A stretch of 64,000 nt of DNA, taken from the NCBI RefSeq assembly GCF_052119645.1, contig NZ_JBGQOM010000002.1:248001-312000 (forward strand), read 5' to 3'. Position numbers and translations under genes: made by a program. Below the pieces are notes generated by a model that worked only from the letters and a program-made list of their open reading frames with translations, was not told the origin of the DNA and made no database searches. This stretch comes from Paraglaciecola sp030730205. GTDB taxonomy: Bacteria; Pseudomonadota; Gammaproteobacteria; Enterobacterales; Alteromonadaceae. The number at the start of each line of letters is the position of its first letter. Positions within the stretch are counted from its first letter, which is position 1. Below, piece after piece: positions 41,306 through 50,853 of this stretch.

Positions 41306-41817
41306 GGCTTATACGCGCCTAATTGCCCCGATTTTACACAGAGTCTGACTCTGCCCATATTACTTAAAATCAGCTTAACTTCGTTACTGCCATCACTGAA
41401 TACCGCTGAGCCGGCATGGCCAATAGATAAGCCTCTGACGCCATCAAAATTGGTGGCATCATCACCACCAAAAGAAATGTCTTGCAGCGCTATTAGATTG
41501 AAATCAGTGGCCTTAACGGCAGACTCAACACCTTCAACAGAGCAATTTTCATAGATATGGCAATCACATAAGCCACTATCGCTTAGGGCAATGCACCAAG
41601 GGTTAGTCGCATTAAATACAACGGTAATGTCTGCTTGATTCGATATGGCTGTTGAGCGGGCTTTTTGTAAAGCAAAGTAACTGACTTCGACAGCACCTTT
41701 AAGTTGCATATTTTTTTGTGCGTTGAGCACAGATGGCACACCCAAAGTGAGAGTTAGGGCAATAATTGAGACAGTAATTAAAACTTCAAGAAGGGTTAAA
41801 CCAATGCAATAACGCAT
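41299..41817 (-). CDS. FimT/GspH-like minor pilin of second operon
   Basis: 172 residues. Very short leader MRYCIG, then LTLLEVLITVSIIALTLTLG with Glu5. The GspH-type domain ends SNMGRVRLCVKSG and five cysteines follow the helix. First gene of the second operon. It is divergent from the PilE-like gene, the 92-bp gap between them holding both promoters. Confidence 0.85.
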   Translation of the reverse strand: MRYCIGLTLLEVLITVSIIALTLTLGVPSVLNAQKNMQLKGAVEVSYFALQKARSTAISNQADITVVFNATNPWCIALSDSGLCDCHIYENCSVEGVESAVKATDFNLIALQDISFGGDDATNFDGVRGLSIGHAGSAVFSDGSNEVKLILSNMGRVRLCVKSGQLGAYKPC

Positions 41818-41909
41818 TTTAGTATCCTTACTATGGCTAAAAAACTAATCGCAAAATCCGTTCAATTAACTATAGTTCAAATTCTAAAAATGGAAAAAAG
41901 GAATTTTCG

Positions 41910-42317
41910 ATGACTAGCTCTATTACAAATATTGCTCCCCAAAAATCGCCGCAACACCTAAAAGGAATGACCATGGTAGAGCTGATGATCGTGCTCGCTA
42001 TAATCGGTTTATTAATTATTCTTGTTTACCCAAGCTACCGACAACACGTTATGGAATCAAGACGGGCGGACGGTGCCACTCAATTACTGCGCATAAAAAT
42101 GCAGCAAGAGTCGTATCGTCTCAATCACATTGGTTATGCAGAAGCATCGGATTTAAGTTTACCGGTAAATGAATATTATGATTTTTCCGTGGTGGGCGTC
42201 AGCGCTACAACTTATACACTAGTAGCAATTGCGAAGGGCTCACAAACTGACGACGGCGCTTGTCTAACATTGGCCTTAGACCAATCTATGAACAAAACGC
42301 CGTCAACGTGCTGGTGA
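41910..42317 (+). CDS. PilE-like type IV pilin
   Basis: 135 residues. Leader up to LKG, then MTMVELMIVLAIIGLLIILV with Glu5, the typical YPSYRQHVMESRRADGATQLL and a C-terminal disulfide pair. Divergent from the second pilin operon and close to ispH, which it faces tail to tail. AAGGAA lies 7 nt before the ATG. Confidence 0.88.
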   Translation: MTSSITNIAPQKSPQHLKGMTMVELMIVLAIIGLLIILVYPSYRQHVMESRRADGATQLLRIKMQQESYRLNHIGYAEASDLSLPVNEYYDFSVVGVSATTYTLVAIAKGSQTDDGACLTLALDQSMNKTPSTCW

Positions 42318-42340
42318 TAAATAGGATACTGGATCTGTTG

Positions 42341-43285
42341 TTAATCTATTTGCTTCACTCGTAATTCTTTGGGCACCGCAAATTCAATGTTTTCAAGACG
42401 TCCAGGGCGTTCAATTGATTGAGTTGCTCCCCACTCTTTGAGTCTATTGACCACGCCTTGCACTAAAACCTCAGGTGCAGAAGCACCGGCGGTAATGCCA
42501 ATGCATTTGGCATTTTCTAACCATTCACGTTGTATACAATTGGCATCGGCAATTAGGTGAGCCTGTGCGCCGATTTTTTCAGCCAACTCTCTCAAACGGT
42601 TTGAATTTGAACTGTTTTGTGCGCCTACTACTAACAAAACGTCACAGTCAGCCGCCAACTCTCGCACTGAATCCTGGCGATTTTGCGTGGCATAACAAAT
42701 ATCATCTTTACGAGGCCCTTCAATAGCCGGATACTTTTCACGCAAGGCATCAATCACTTCCGCAGTATCATCAACAGACAGCGTTGTTTGACTGCAGTAA
42801 TAAAGGTGTTTGGTATTTTTAACTTGCAGCTTTTCAACATCCGCAACCGATTCAACTAAATAAATTCCGCCCTTGGGATTGTCATATTGCCCCATGGTTC
42901 CTTCCACTTCAGGATGACCATGGTGACCAATTAAAATACATTCGGTGCCTTTTTTGCTGGCGCGCATGACTTCCATATGGACTTTGGTGACTAGTGGACA
43001 TGTAGCATCAAATACTTTCAAACCACGGCTGTCGGCTTCATTACGAACAGCTTGAGATACACCGTGTGCTGAGAAAATAACGATACTGTCGTTAGGCACT
43101 TCAGCTAGCTCATCTACAAAAACCGCACCGCGGCTTTTTAAGCCGTCCACCACAAAGCGGTTATGCACAACTTCATGACGTACAAATATCGGCGGCGAAA
43201 ACAACTCGAGCGCTCGTTCTACTATAGTGATGGCGCGATCAACCCCTGCACAAAAACCGCGAGGATTAGCGAGATGAATTTGCAT
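42341..43285 (-). CDS. ispH: 4-hydroxy-3-methylbut-2-enyl diphosphate reductase
   Basis: Last step of the MEP isoprenoid pathway, giving IPP and DMAPP. 314 residues with the three iron-sulfur cysteines: NPRGFCAGVDRAI (Cys12), DATCPLVTKVH (about 96) and the third in NCIQREW or CYATQNRQ region (about 197), plus the substrate motif GHHGHPEVEG. Downstream of fkpB in the ileS-lspA-fkpB-ispH cluster. Confidence 0.97.
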   Translation of the reverse strand: MQIHLANPRGFCAGVDRAITIVERALELFSPPIFVRHEVVHNRFVVDGLKSRGAVFVDELAEVPNDSIVIFSAHGVSQAVRNEADSRGLKVFDATCPLVTKVHMEVMRASKKGTECILIGHHGHPEVEGTMGQYDNPKGGIYLVESVADVEKLQVKNTKHLYYCSQTTLSVDDTAEVIDALREKYPAIEGPRKDDICYATQNRQDSVRELAADCDVLLVVGAQNSSNSNRLRELAEKIGAQAHLIADANCIQREWLENAKCIGITAGASAPEVLVQGVVNRLKEWGATQSIERPGRLENIEFAVPKELRVKQID

Positions 43286-43309
43286 GTTAATTGTCCTAAA
43301 AAACGTCGA

Positions 43310-43786
43310 TTATGAATGTAAGTTTACAGATAAGATTTCAACTTCAAAAGTAATCTCTTGACCTGCTAAGGGATGATTAAAATCCACTGTCACCGAATCA
43401 CCTGCAACCGAACGAATAATACCAGGTAACTCACTTCCATCTGGTTGAGTAAACGCGATAATCATCCCCTCTTCAGCAGGAGTTTCAGCAGAAAACTTAC
43501 TTCTGTCCAAATAATATATGTTATCGGGATTAGGCATACCAAAGGCATCGATGGGTGCCAAGGTAAACGACTTTTTGTCACCACATTTCAAACCCAGCAA
43601 ACAGGCTTCAAAATTGGGAGTTAGATTGCCATCGCCTATCACTAATTTAGCAGGTTTGTTGTCAACCCGAGTGCTGTCAGCCGCAGAGCCATCAGACAGT
43701 TTAAGGTCAAAATGTAAAACAACCTCACTGCCCTGCTCGATAAATGCCAACGATTGTTCAGTTACAAATTGCGATACATCAGTCAT
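43310..43786 (-). CDS. fkpB: FKBP-type peptidyl-prolyl isomerase (SlpA/FkpB type)
   Basis: 158 residues: FKBP fold with an inserted-in-flap domain (GLKCGDKKSFTLAPIDAFG). Accelerates proline isomerisation and acts as a chaperone. The ATG at 43786 overlaps the end of lspA by 8 bp; the frame is open to 43816. Cotranscribed with lspA and ispH. Confidence 0.93.
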   Translation of the reverse strand: MTDVSQFVTEQSLAFIEQGSEVVLHFDLKLSDGSAADSTRVDNKPAKLVIGDGNLTPNFEACLLGLKCGDKKSFTLAPIDAFGMPNPDNIYYLDRSKFSAETPAEEGMIIAFTQPDGSELPGIIRSVAGDSVTVDFNHPLAGQEITFEVEILSVNLHS

Positions 43787-44273
43787 TTTTTTGCTCTTTA
43801 TTTTTAACCATATCAACGATCATCAGTGCAGCACCTACGCAAATAGCACTGTCTGCCACATTAAAAGCAGGCCACACCCATTCTTGATAGTAAACTACTA
43901 GAAAATCTACTACGTGACCGAGAACCAAACGATCATAGGCATTGCCTAAGGCACCACCAATAATCAAACAAAATGCCAAAGGCAATAAAATATGCGAGCG
44001 AGATAACTGTTTTAACCACCACATCATCAAAACAACGACACCTAGTGCTATGGCAGTAAAAAACCATCGTTGCCAACCTCCTGCATCATGTAAAAAGCTA
44101 AAGGCGGCACCATAGTTGTAAACGTGGGTTAGATTAAAAAATGACGTAATTTGTATCGCTTGATACAGCTCAATGTGCTCGACAATCAACCCTTTGGTGT
44201 ATTGATCAAGCACAAAAACCAACAGCGACAACCACAAAAAACGCCAGCCCGTTTGACTTAACAACTTAAGCAT
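43779..44273 (-). CDS. lspA: prolipoprotein signal peptidase II
   Basis: 164 residues, four transmembrane helices. Catalytic aspartates in NAYDRL (about residue 112) and FNVADSAICVG (about 135). Cleaves lipoprotein signal peptides after diacylglyceryl transfer. The ATG at 44273 overlaps the ileS stop by 8 nt; a TTG at 44300 is less likely. Confidence 0.95.
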   Translation of the reverse strand: MLKLLSQTGWRFLWLSLLVFVLDQYTKGLIVEHIELYQAIQITSFFNLTHVYNYGAAFSFLHDAGGWQRWFFTAIALGVVVLMMWWLKQLSRSHILLPLAFCLIIGGALGNAYDRLVLGHVVDFLVVYYQEWVWPAFNVADSAICVGAALMIVDMVKNKEQKND

Positions 44274-47094
44274 AAGCGCGTTTTTCGCCCTCTCCTTCAA
44301 CGTTATCTACACAACGTAAACAAATTTCAGGGTGAGCGGGGTTTGCCCCCACATCTTCACGATGGTGCCAACAGCGAGCACATTTTTGTCCTGCAGACGC
44401 CGTTATTTCAACCCATAAGCCGGCTAATTCTGTTTTGTTAGCGTGCTCAGGCGCCTGTTCCACTTGTACCACGTTTGCTGCAGAAGTGATCAAAACAAAA
44501 CGTAACTCATCTTCTAACTTGTTAAGAAGTGCAGCAAGTTCAGCGGTGGCATAAATCGTCACCTCGGCTTGCAAAGAGCCTTTAATCACACCCGCTTTAC
44601 GTGCTCCCTCAATACTGCGATTGACTTGTTCTTTAACATCTAACACCGCCAACCAAAAATCGTTGTCAAAGCTTGAGTCAATGTGCAAATTGTTCAATGT
44701 TTCATACCAAACATCAGTAAAAACAAACTCTTTTTTCTGCCAAGGTAATTCTTGCCACAATTCTTGTGCCGTAAAGCTCATGATGGGCGCCATCCAGCGG
44801 ACTAAACCTTCGATGATATGATACAAAGCAGTTTGACATGAACGACGAGCATGACTGTCACTTTTGGCCGTATATTGACGGTCTTTAATGATATCTAAAT
44901 AAAAACTGCCCAATTCAATCGAGCAGAAGTGCATCAGCTTTTGTGTCACGACCAACAGATCATACTTTTCATAAGCGGCAATGATTTCTTCTTGTACTTT
45001 CGCTGCACGCGCCACGGCCCAACTGTCTAATTCAACTAATTCATTAAGCGGTACCAAATCCGTTTCTGGTTTAAAGCCATTTAGATTGGCCAACAAGAAA
45101 CGGGAGGTATTACGAATACGGCGATACGCATCAGCTGAACGGTTTAAGATCTCGTCTGATACCGCAATTTCACTGCGATAATCTGTTGATGCTACCCATA
45201 AACGTAAAATATCTGCGCCAAGTTTATTGATAACATGTTGCGGTGCAACGGTATTACCCAATGACTTAGACATCTTTTTACCTTCACCATCAACGGTAAA
45301 ACCGTGAGTCAGGACTTGTTTATAGGGCGCACATCCTTTGGCTGCAACCGACGTCATCAACGATGACATAAACCAGCCGCGATGCTGATCTGAGCCTTCT
45401 AAATAAAGGTCGGCCATAGCCGGAATATCATCTCTGCGATCAACCACAAAGTAATGCGTTACGCCAGAATCAAACCACACATCTAAGGTGTCAGCGACTT
45501 TTACATAGGTATCGGCATCTTCACCTAAGAATTCCTTCGCATCTATATCCCACCACGCTTGAATGCCCTTTTGTTCAACTAATGCGGCGACTTTTTCCAA
45601 CAACTCATTGGTATTAGGGTGCAATTCGCCGCTGTCTTTATGCACAAACAAAGCAATAGGTACACCCCATGTTCTTTGACGTGAAATACACCAATCAGGG
45701 CGACCTGCTACCATAGACTCAATGCGGTTTTGGCCCCATTCAGGGATCCATTGGGTTTTATGGATTTGTTCAATAGAAGCGCTACGCAACCCTTTTTTAT
45801 CCATGCTGATAAACCACTGCGGCGTTGCACGAAAAATAATAGGTGTTTTATGTCGCCAACAATGAGGATAACTGTGGACATAGGCATGATGATGAACCAG
45901 AGCACCGTTTTCCTTCAACAAATCAACAACATGTTGATTGGCTTTGAATACGTGTTCACCGGCAAAAAATTCGGTGCCTTCAAGGTATACACCATTCGCG
46001 CCAACCGGGTTAGCGACTTCAAGATTGTAATGACGACCCACATTAAAATCTTCTACGCCATGACCCGGCGCAGTATGCACACAACCCGTACCCGACTCAG
46101 TGGTAACGTGATCACCTAAAATGAGCGGTACTTGAAAATCATAAAAGGGATGTTGTAATGCTTGGTTTTCTAGAGCATCACCATGACAAAAACCGATGGC
46201 ATGATAATGGTCAATGCCAAAACGCGCCATGCATTCAGTGACAAGGTCAGAAGCAATAATTAAACGCTCTTTACCTGTCTCGGCATTCACTTGCACCAAG
46301 GTATATTCTAATTTTGGACTTAAACACACCGCACGGTTTGCAGGTAACGTCCATGGCGTAGTGGTCCAAATCACGACTGACAGGGGACCTTCACCGAGCA
46401 GTTTTTCTGGATGAGCAAAACAGCTCAGCACCGCAGCTTCATTCACTACCTCAAAACGTACATCGATTGATGGCGATGATTTGTCTTGATATTCCACTTC
46501 AGCTTCGGCCAATGCCGAACCGCAATCGGTACACCAATGCACCGGCTTAAATCCTTTTTCAAGATGCCCAGAGCGAACTATATTGCCCAATTCACGAATG
46601 ATGTCTGCTTCAGAACTAAAATCCATGGTTTTATAGGGTTTGTCCCATTCACCTAGAACACCTAAACGAATGAAGTCTTTTTTCTGACCTTCAATTTGCT
46701 TTTCAGCATATTCGCGACATTTTTGACGAAATTCAGCAGCGCTGATCTTATGTCCAGGCTTGCCAACTTTCTTTTCAACCATCAACTCGATAGGCAAACC
46801 GTGACAATCCCAACCTGGTACGTATGGGGCGTCAAAGTCTGACAAAGTCTTTGATTTAACAATGATATCTTTTAAAATTTTATTAACCGCATGACCAATA
46901 TGAATGTCTCCATTCGCATAAGGGGGCCCATCGTGTAAGACGAAGGGCGTTTTACCTTTTTTTGCCTGACGAATTTGCTGATACAGGTTTTTATCAATCC
47001 ATTGCTGGAGCATTTTAGGCTCACGTTCAGCTAAAGCACCACGCATCGGAAACGCGGTATCGGGCAAGTTTAAAGTAGGTTTATAATCGCTCAT
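44266..47094 (-). CDS. ileS: isoleucyl-tRNA synthetase
   Basis: 942 residues, class I. HIGH motif variant PYANGDIHIGHAVNKI (about residue 58), editing domain GTGCVHTAPGHGVEDF, KMSKS at GKKMSKSLGN (about 602) and the C-terminal zinc finger CARCWHHR...CLRC. It is a bacterial type 1 enzyme, which is usually mupirocin-sensitive. Upstream of lspA with overlap and downstream of ribF by 44 bp. Confidence 0.98.
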   Translation of the reverse strand: MSDYKPTLNLPDTAFPMRGALAEREPKMLQQWIDKNLYQQIRQAKKGKTPFVLHDGPPYANGDIHIGHAVNKILKDIIVKSKTLSDFDAPYVPGWDCHGLPIELMVEKKVGKPGHKISAAEFRQKCREYAEKQIEGQKKDFIRLGVLGEWDKPYKTMDFSSEADIIRELGNIVRSGHLEKGFKPVHWCTDCGSALAEAEVEYQDKSSPSIDVRFEVVNEAAVLSCFAHPEKLLGEGPLSVVIWTTTPWTLPANRAVCLSPKLEYTLVQVNAETGKERLIIASDLVTECMARFGIDHYHAIGFCHGDALENQALQHPFYDFQVPLILGDHVTTESGTGCVHTAPGHGVEDFNVGRHYNLEVANPVGANGVYLEGTEFFAGEHVFKANQHVVDLLKENGALVHHHAYVHSYPHCWRHKTPIIFRATPQWFISMDKKGLRSASIEQIHKTQWIPEWGQNRIESMVAGRPDWCISRQRTWGVPIALFVHKDSGELHPNTNELLEKVAALVEQKGIQAWWDIDAKEFLGEDADTYVKVADTLDVWFDSGVTHYFVVDRRDDIPAMADLYLEGSDQHRGWFMSSLMTSVAAKGCAPYKQVLTHGFTVDGEGKKMSKSLGNTVAPQHVINKLGADILRLWVASTDYRSEIAVSDEILNRSADAYRRIRNTSRFLLANLNGFKPETDLVPLNELVELDSWAVARAAKVQEEIIAAYEKYDLLVVTQKLMHFCSIELGSFYLDIIKDRQYTAKSDSHARRSCQTALYHIIEGLVRWMAPIMSFTAQELWQELPWQKKEFVFTDVWYETLNNLHIDSSFDNDFWLAVLDVKEQVNRSIEGARKAGVIKGSLQAEVTIYATAELAALLNKLEDELRFVLITSAANVVQVEQAPEHANKTELAGLWVEITASAGQKCARCWHHREDVGANPAHPEICLRCVDNVEGEGEKRAYA

Positions 47095-47138
47095 TATTGG
47101 TTTAATCCAAGTTGGTCATTGGGTTGACTAAAAGTGTA

Positions 47139-48065
47139 TCAAGACATGCCTAACAAATGTCGAGCTTTTTGTGCGTCTTGTTGAATTTGTTTGTGTAGTA
47201 ATTCGAATGAATCAAATTTAATTTCTTCTCGGATTTTATGCTTTAGAGCAACCGAGATAGTTTGTCCGTAAATTGTTTTATCAAAATCAAAAAGGTGAAC
47301 TTCTAATTGCGAGCGTGTGCCGTTGACAGTGGGACGATGGCCAATATTCGCCACACCATTATAAGTACGCCCCTGCACCAAGACTTCAACAGCAAACACA
47401 CCATTAACCGGCGCTTTTATGCGTTTTAACAGCAAATTAGCCGTCGGAAAACCAATGGTTCTGCCCCGCTTATCACCATGTAATACCTTGCCAGATATAG
47501 TAAACGCTCGACCTAACATCTGTTCAGCCAAACTAAAGTTACCCGCTGCTAATGCTTCTCTGACAGCAGTAGAGCTTATCCGACAATTTTCTACCCGAAA
47601 GCTTTGAGTACTGGCGACATCAAAATGGCACTTCGTCCCTTCTTTTTGCAAATAGGCAAAATCACCAACCCTACCTTTTCCAAAACGAAAATCATCGCCG
47701 ACGACCAGAAACTTAACATCCAATAGTTCAACCAATAATTTTTCAACAAAATACTCGGCGCTATATCCAGCAAACTCATGGTTGAACTTGATACATAACA
47801 AGCGGTCAACGCCCAAGGCCTGCAACTGCGAGTACTTATCGCGCAGCACACTTAACCGTGCAGGTGCATGGTATGGAGTAAATAACTCTTCTGGTTGTGG
47901 TTCAAATACCATGACTGTCGCAGGCAAGCCAAGTGCTTTGGCTTTTTCCAATACTTGGCTCAGTACAGCTTGGTGACCTAAATGCACACCATCAAATTTT
48001 CCAATGGTTAAAACACAGCCCCGATGTTTTTCTCTCAGGTTGTGTAGTCCGCGGATCAATTCCAC
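47139..48065 (-). CDS. ribF: bifunctional riboflavin kinase/FAD synthetase
   Basis: 308 residues. N-terminal FMN adenylyltransferase with GKFDGVHLGHQAVL (about 23-36) and GDDFRFGKGR; C-terminal riboflavin kinase with GRTIGFPTANL and GVFAVEV. Turns riboflavin into FMN and FAD. The classic position upstream of ileS. Confidence 0.97.
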   Translation of the reverse strand: MELIRGLHNLREKHRGCVLTIGKFDGVHLGHQAVLSQVLEKAKALGLPATVMVFEPQPEELFTPYHAPARLSVLRDKYSQLQALGVDRLLCIKFNHEFAGYSAEYFVEKLLVELLDVKFLVVGDDFRFGKGRVGDFAYLQKEGTKCHFDVASTQSFRVENCRISSTAVREALAAGNFSLAEQMLGRAFTISGKVLHGDKRGRTIGFPTANLLLKRIKAPVNGVFAVEVLVQGRTYNGVANIGHRPTVNGTRSQLEVHLFDFDKTIYGQTISVALKHKIREEIKFDSFELLHKQIQQDAQKARHLLGMS

Positions 48066-48259
48066 CTAGTTTCTCGTTCTTACTTGTCAAAATTTAGAGC
48101 TAAAAGCGCAAAAAATTGAAGATGATAATTATTTCAAAGGCGCGGATTATATCGAACTGCGTCATGATTGAAAGTGCTTAGCCCTACTTATTAATATTTA
48201 CCGCCTTAGTTTACTGCCATCAATAAACATCTCTCGTCATTAAACGATACAAGGCTACA

Positions 48260-49819
48260 TTACACATGAGCAACAAAACTGTGTTTACGTACACCCATAA
48301 TGACTAAAGATAAGGCAAACGTGCCAAATCCTGTCAAAATAAGTACAAACAATTCAGTGACTTTTGCCCACAAACTAAAAGCAACCCACTGCTGAATTGA
48401 AGGACTCATTAGCATGATAACGGTGGCCATTAATATGGCGCCAACGAATATTTTTACAACCAAGCTAAGGGTTTGTTTACTAACAAAGTAAACCCTACTT
48501 TTGTGCAAGGCCCAGTATAGTAAAGCCGCATTCATCGCAGCCGACATCGAGGTAGCCATAGCTAAACCAACATAGTCATAAGGCCAGACAAGAATTAAGT
48601 TAAACACCATATTGGCTGCCATACACCAAATCCCAAATTTCACTGGCGTTTTAGTATCTTGACGGGAGTAAAAGCCAGGTGCCAGCACCTTAACCAACAT
48701 AAAACTAAGTAAGCCAAAAGAATAAGCCTGTAGGCTTGCAGCTGAGCGCGCTGCGTCCATGGGCGAAAAAGCACCCCGTTGAAAAATAGTCAGTAGCATA
48801 GGTTCAGCTAACACAAACAAGCCAGTTGCAGCAGGAATACCCAGTACACACACCATCTTAATCGCCCAATCAATGTTATTTCTAAAAGCGACTTCATCTT
48901 TAGTCACATGATTGCGTGAAAGCGTAGGCAAAATAACGGTAGCAATGGCAATACCAAACAGACCCAGCGGAAATTCCAATAAGCGATCAGAAAAATACAA
49001 CCACGAAATGGCACCGGTACCTAAAAAACTGGCAATAACTGTATCCATCAACAAGTTCAGTTGCCCTACTGAAACACCAAACAAAGCGGGGATCATTAAG
49101 GTTCTTACTTTAATAATATCAGGATCAGACCAGCCCCACCTTGGCCGCACCATCACGCCTGCTTTAATCAAAAATGGAATTAAAAATAGCAGTTGCGCTA
49201 AGCCACCAATAAAAACGCCCCACGCTAAGGCATAGCCAGGTTGGGAGAACTGTTCAGACAAATAAATGGCACAACTAATAATACTGACATTTAGTAGAAC
49301 TGGCGTAAAAGCGGCCGCACCAAATTTATTCAAGGTATTAAGGATGGCGCCAGCTAAACCGGCCAGAGAAATAAAGAGAATATAGGGAAACGTAATTTTC
49401 AACATAAGCGATGCCAGTTCATATTTAGCACCACCCGGTTGGCCTTCCAAATGCTCAATAAACCATCCTGAAGCAAACAAAGCCGCTAAAACGGGTGAGC
49501 CGATAACACCAAGCACTGCAACGATACTGACGATAACACCCAGAGTCCCAGAAATTTTCGCAATAAACTGCCTTAAGTGAGCCTCATCACCTGCATTTTT
49601 TACATCCGTTAAAACGGGTATAAAGGCTTGCGAAAATGCGCCTTCAACAAACAAACGACGTAAAAAATTAGGGATTTTGTTGGCTAATAAAAATACATCC
49701 GCATTCGTGCCAGCCCCCAATAAGTTAGCCACTACAGCATCACGCACTAAGCCTAAGATCCGAGAAATAAAGGTCATGACACTCACAATCACACCTGATT
49801 TCAGTAATTTTCTCGACAC
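48260..49819 (-). CDS. murJ: lipid II flippase MurJ
   Basis: 519 residues with about 14 transmembrane helices. Starts KSGVIVSVMTFISRILGLVRDAVVANLLGAG, the MurJ signature, with the essential charged residues in the central cavity and RRLFVEGAFSQAFIPV. Exports lipid-linked peptidoglycan precursor across the inner membrane. Divergent from rpsT, as in many gammaproteobacteria. Confidence 0.97.
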   Translation of the reverse strand: MSRKLLKSGVIVSVMTFISRILGLVRDAVVANLLGAGTNADVFLLANKIPNFLRRLFVEGAFSQAFIPVLTDVKNAGDEAHLRQFIAKISGTLGVIVSIVAVLGVIGSPVLAALFASGWFIEHLEGQPGGAKYELASLMLKITFPYILFISLAGLAGAILNTLNKFGAAAFTPVLLNVSIISCAIYLSEQFSQPGYALAWGVFIGGLAQLLFLIPFLIKAGVMVRPRWGWSDPDIIKVRTLMIPALFGVSVGQLNLLMDTVIASFLGTGAISWLYFSDRLLEFPLGLFGIAIATVILPTLSRNHVTKDEVAFRNNIDWAIKMVCVLGIPAATGLFVLAEPMLLTIFQRGAFSPMDAARSAASLQAYSFGLLSFMLVKVLAPGFYSRQDTKTPVKFGIWCMAANMVFNLILVWPYDYVGLAMATSMSAAMNAALLYWALHKSRVYFVSKQTLSLVVKIFVGAILMATVIMLMSPSIQQWVAFSLWAKVTELFVLILTGFGTFALSLVIMGVRKHSFVAHV

Positions 49820-49999
49820 TTAGTGATCCCTTCTAACAAAAACGCATAGTATGCGTTAACTCCTCAGCGACAGTCTATGACTTCATAGAAATAAGCTGAA
49901 ACCAAAGCATTAAACCCCATTATCGCCACTTCAACTATCCCGCCTTCGGCCGAATATAAAAACAACAACAAACTTTGCTTATAAAACCCGCAAAAGCAT

Positions 50000-50028
50000 T
50001 TGACATAAGGCCCTTCAATCTGGATAAT
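50000..50028 (+). promoter_or_regulatory. sigma-70 promoter of rpsT
   Basis: TTGACA (50000-50005) and GATAAT (50023-50028) with a 17-bp spacer, about 44 bp before the rpsT start codon. Confidence 0.85.
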
Positions 50029-50071
50029 CCGCACCCTTGAATTTTGACTAGAATTTTTTGGGAGTTACAAC

Positions 50072-50335
50072 TTGGCTAACATCAAGTCTGCTAAGAAACG
50101 TGCCATTACATCGGAAAAGCGTCGCCAGCACAACGCTAGCCGTCGTTCAATGACACGTACATCTTTGAAAAAAGTAATCGCTGCTATCGCGACCGGTAAT
50201 AAAGAAGCTGCACAAGCTGCATATGCTGCTGCTACACCTATTCTTGACCGCATGGCAACTAAAGGCTTAATCCACAAAAACAAAGCTGCTCGTCATAAGA
50301 GCCGTTTGTCTGCGCAAATTAAAGCCTTAGCTTAA
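50072..50335 (+). CDS. rpsT: 30S ribosomal protein S20
   Basis: 87 residues: ANIKSAKKRAITSEKRRQHNAS at the N-terminus, basic throughout, family-size. It starts with TTG, with GGGAG 8 nt upstream. E. coli rpsT also starts with UUG, linked to its autogenous translational control, so a conserved regulation is likely. Single-gene transcript with its own promoter and terminator. Confidence 0.98.
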   Translation: MANIKSAKKRAITSEKRRQHNASRRSMTRTSLKKVIAAIATGNKEAAQAAYAAATPILDRMATKGLIHKNKAARHKSRLSAQIKALA

Positions 50336-50353
50336 TATTTGTCGGTTATTAGC

Positions 50354-50381
50354 AAAAAAAGCGCCTGAAGGCGCTTTTTTT
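50354..50381 (+). terminator. bidirectional intrinsic terminator of rpsT
   Basis: GCGCC-TGAA-GGCGC (50361-50374) flanked by seven A and seven T. Confidence 0.95.
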
Positions 50382-50406
50382 ATGTCTGTAATTAAACGGC
50401 AGTATT

Positions 50407-50853
50407 TTAAACCATATACTTAACCAAGCCTTTAATCCACTCAACCACTTCAACTTCTGGCTCAAGAGTTTCACAGGCATCAACTTCTAATAGATCGGCA
50501 ATAGGATTACCTTGTAATTCTTCTAATAGGCTGAAGATCTGAATTCCGGCTCCACAATAGGTTTCACCATAACTACTGTCACCTAAACCGGCAACAGCAA
50601 AAGGTTTATTTGCCATAAGTGGCATTTGGTCGCGTAAATCCTGAATAAAAAACTCTAAGTTTGGTGGAACATCACCCATACCGGTTGTCGAACTCACTAC
50701 GATGACACTGCTGGCTTGTTGAAAATCACTAACACTGGGATCGTTATACACCGTTGCAGAGAGACCTTCGTCTACCAAAGCCGCTTTCACTTCATCCGCC
50801 ACATGCTGTGCATTGCCGTATACACTACCAACAAAAATTCCAATATTACTCAT
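50407..50853 (-). CDS. flavodoxin domain protein (MioC-like)
   Basis: 148 residues. FMN phosphate loop VGSVYGNAQHVADEV, isoalloxazine-loop residues in STTGMGDVPPNLEFF and AVAGLGDSSYGETYCGAG. Short-chain flavodoxin similar to MioC, an electron carrier. The ATG at 50853 is chosen over an upstream one. Overlaps the end of truC by 8 bp. Confidence 0.9.
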   Translation of the reverse strand: MSNIGIFVGSVYGNAQHVADEVKAALVDEGLSATVYNDPSVSDFQQASSVIVVSSTTGMGDVPPNLEFFIQDLRDQMPLMANKPFAVAGLGDSSYGETYCGAGIQIFSLLEELQGNPIADLLEVDACETLEPEVEVVEWIKGLVKYMV

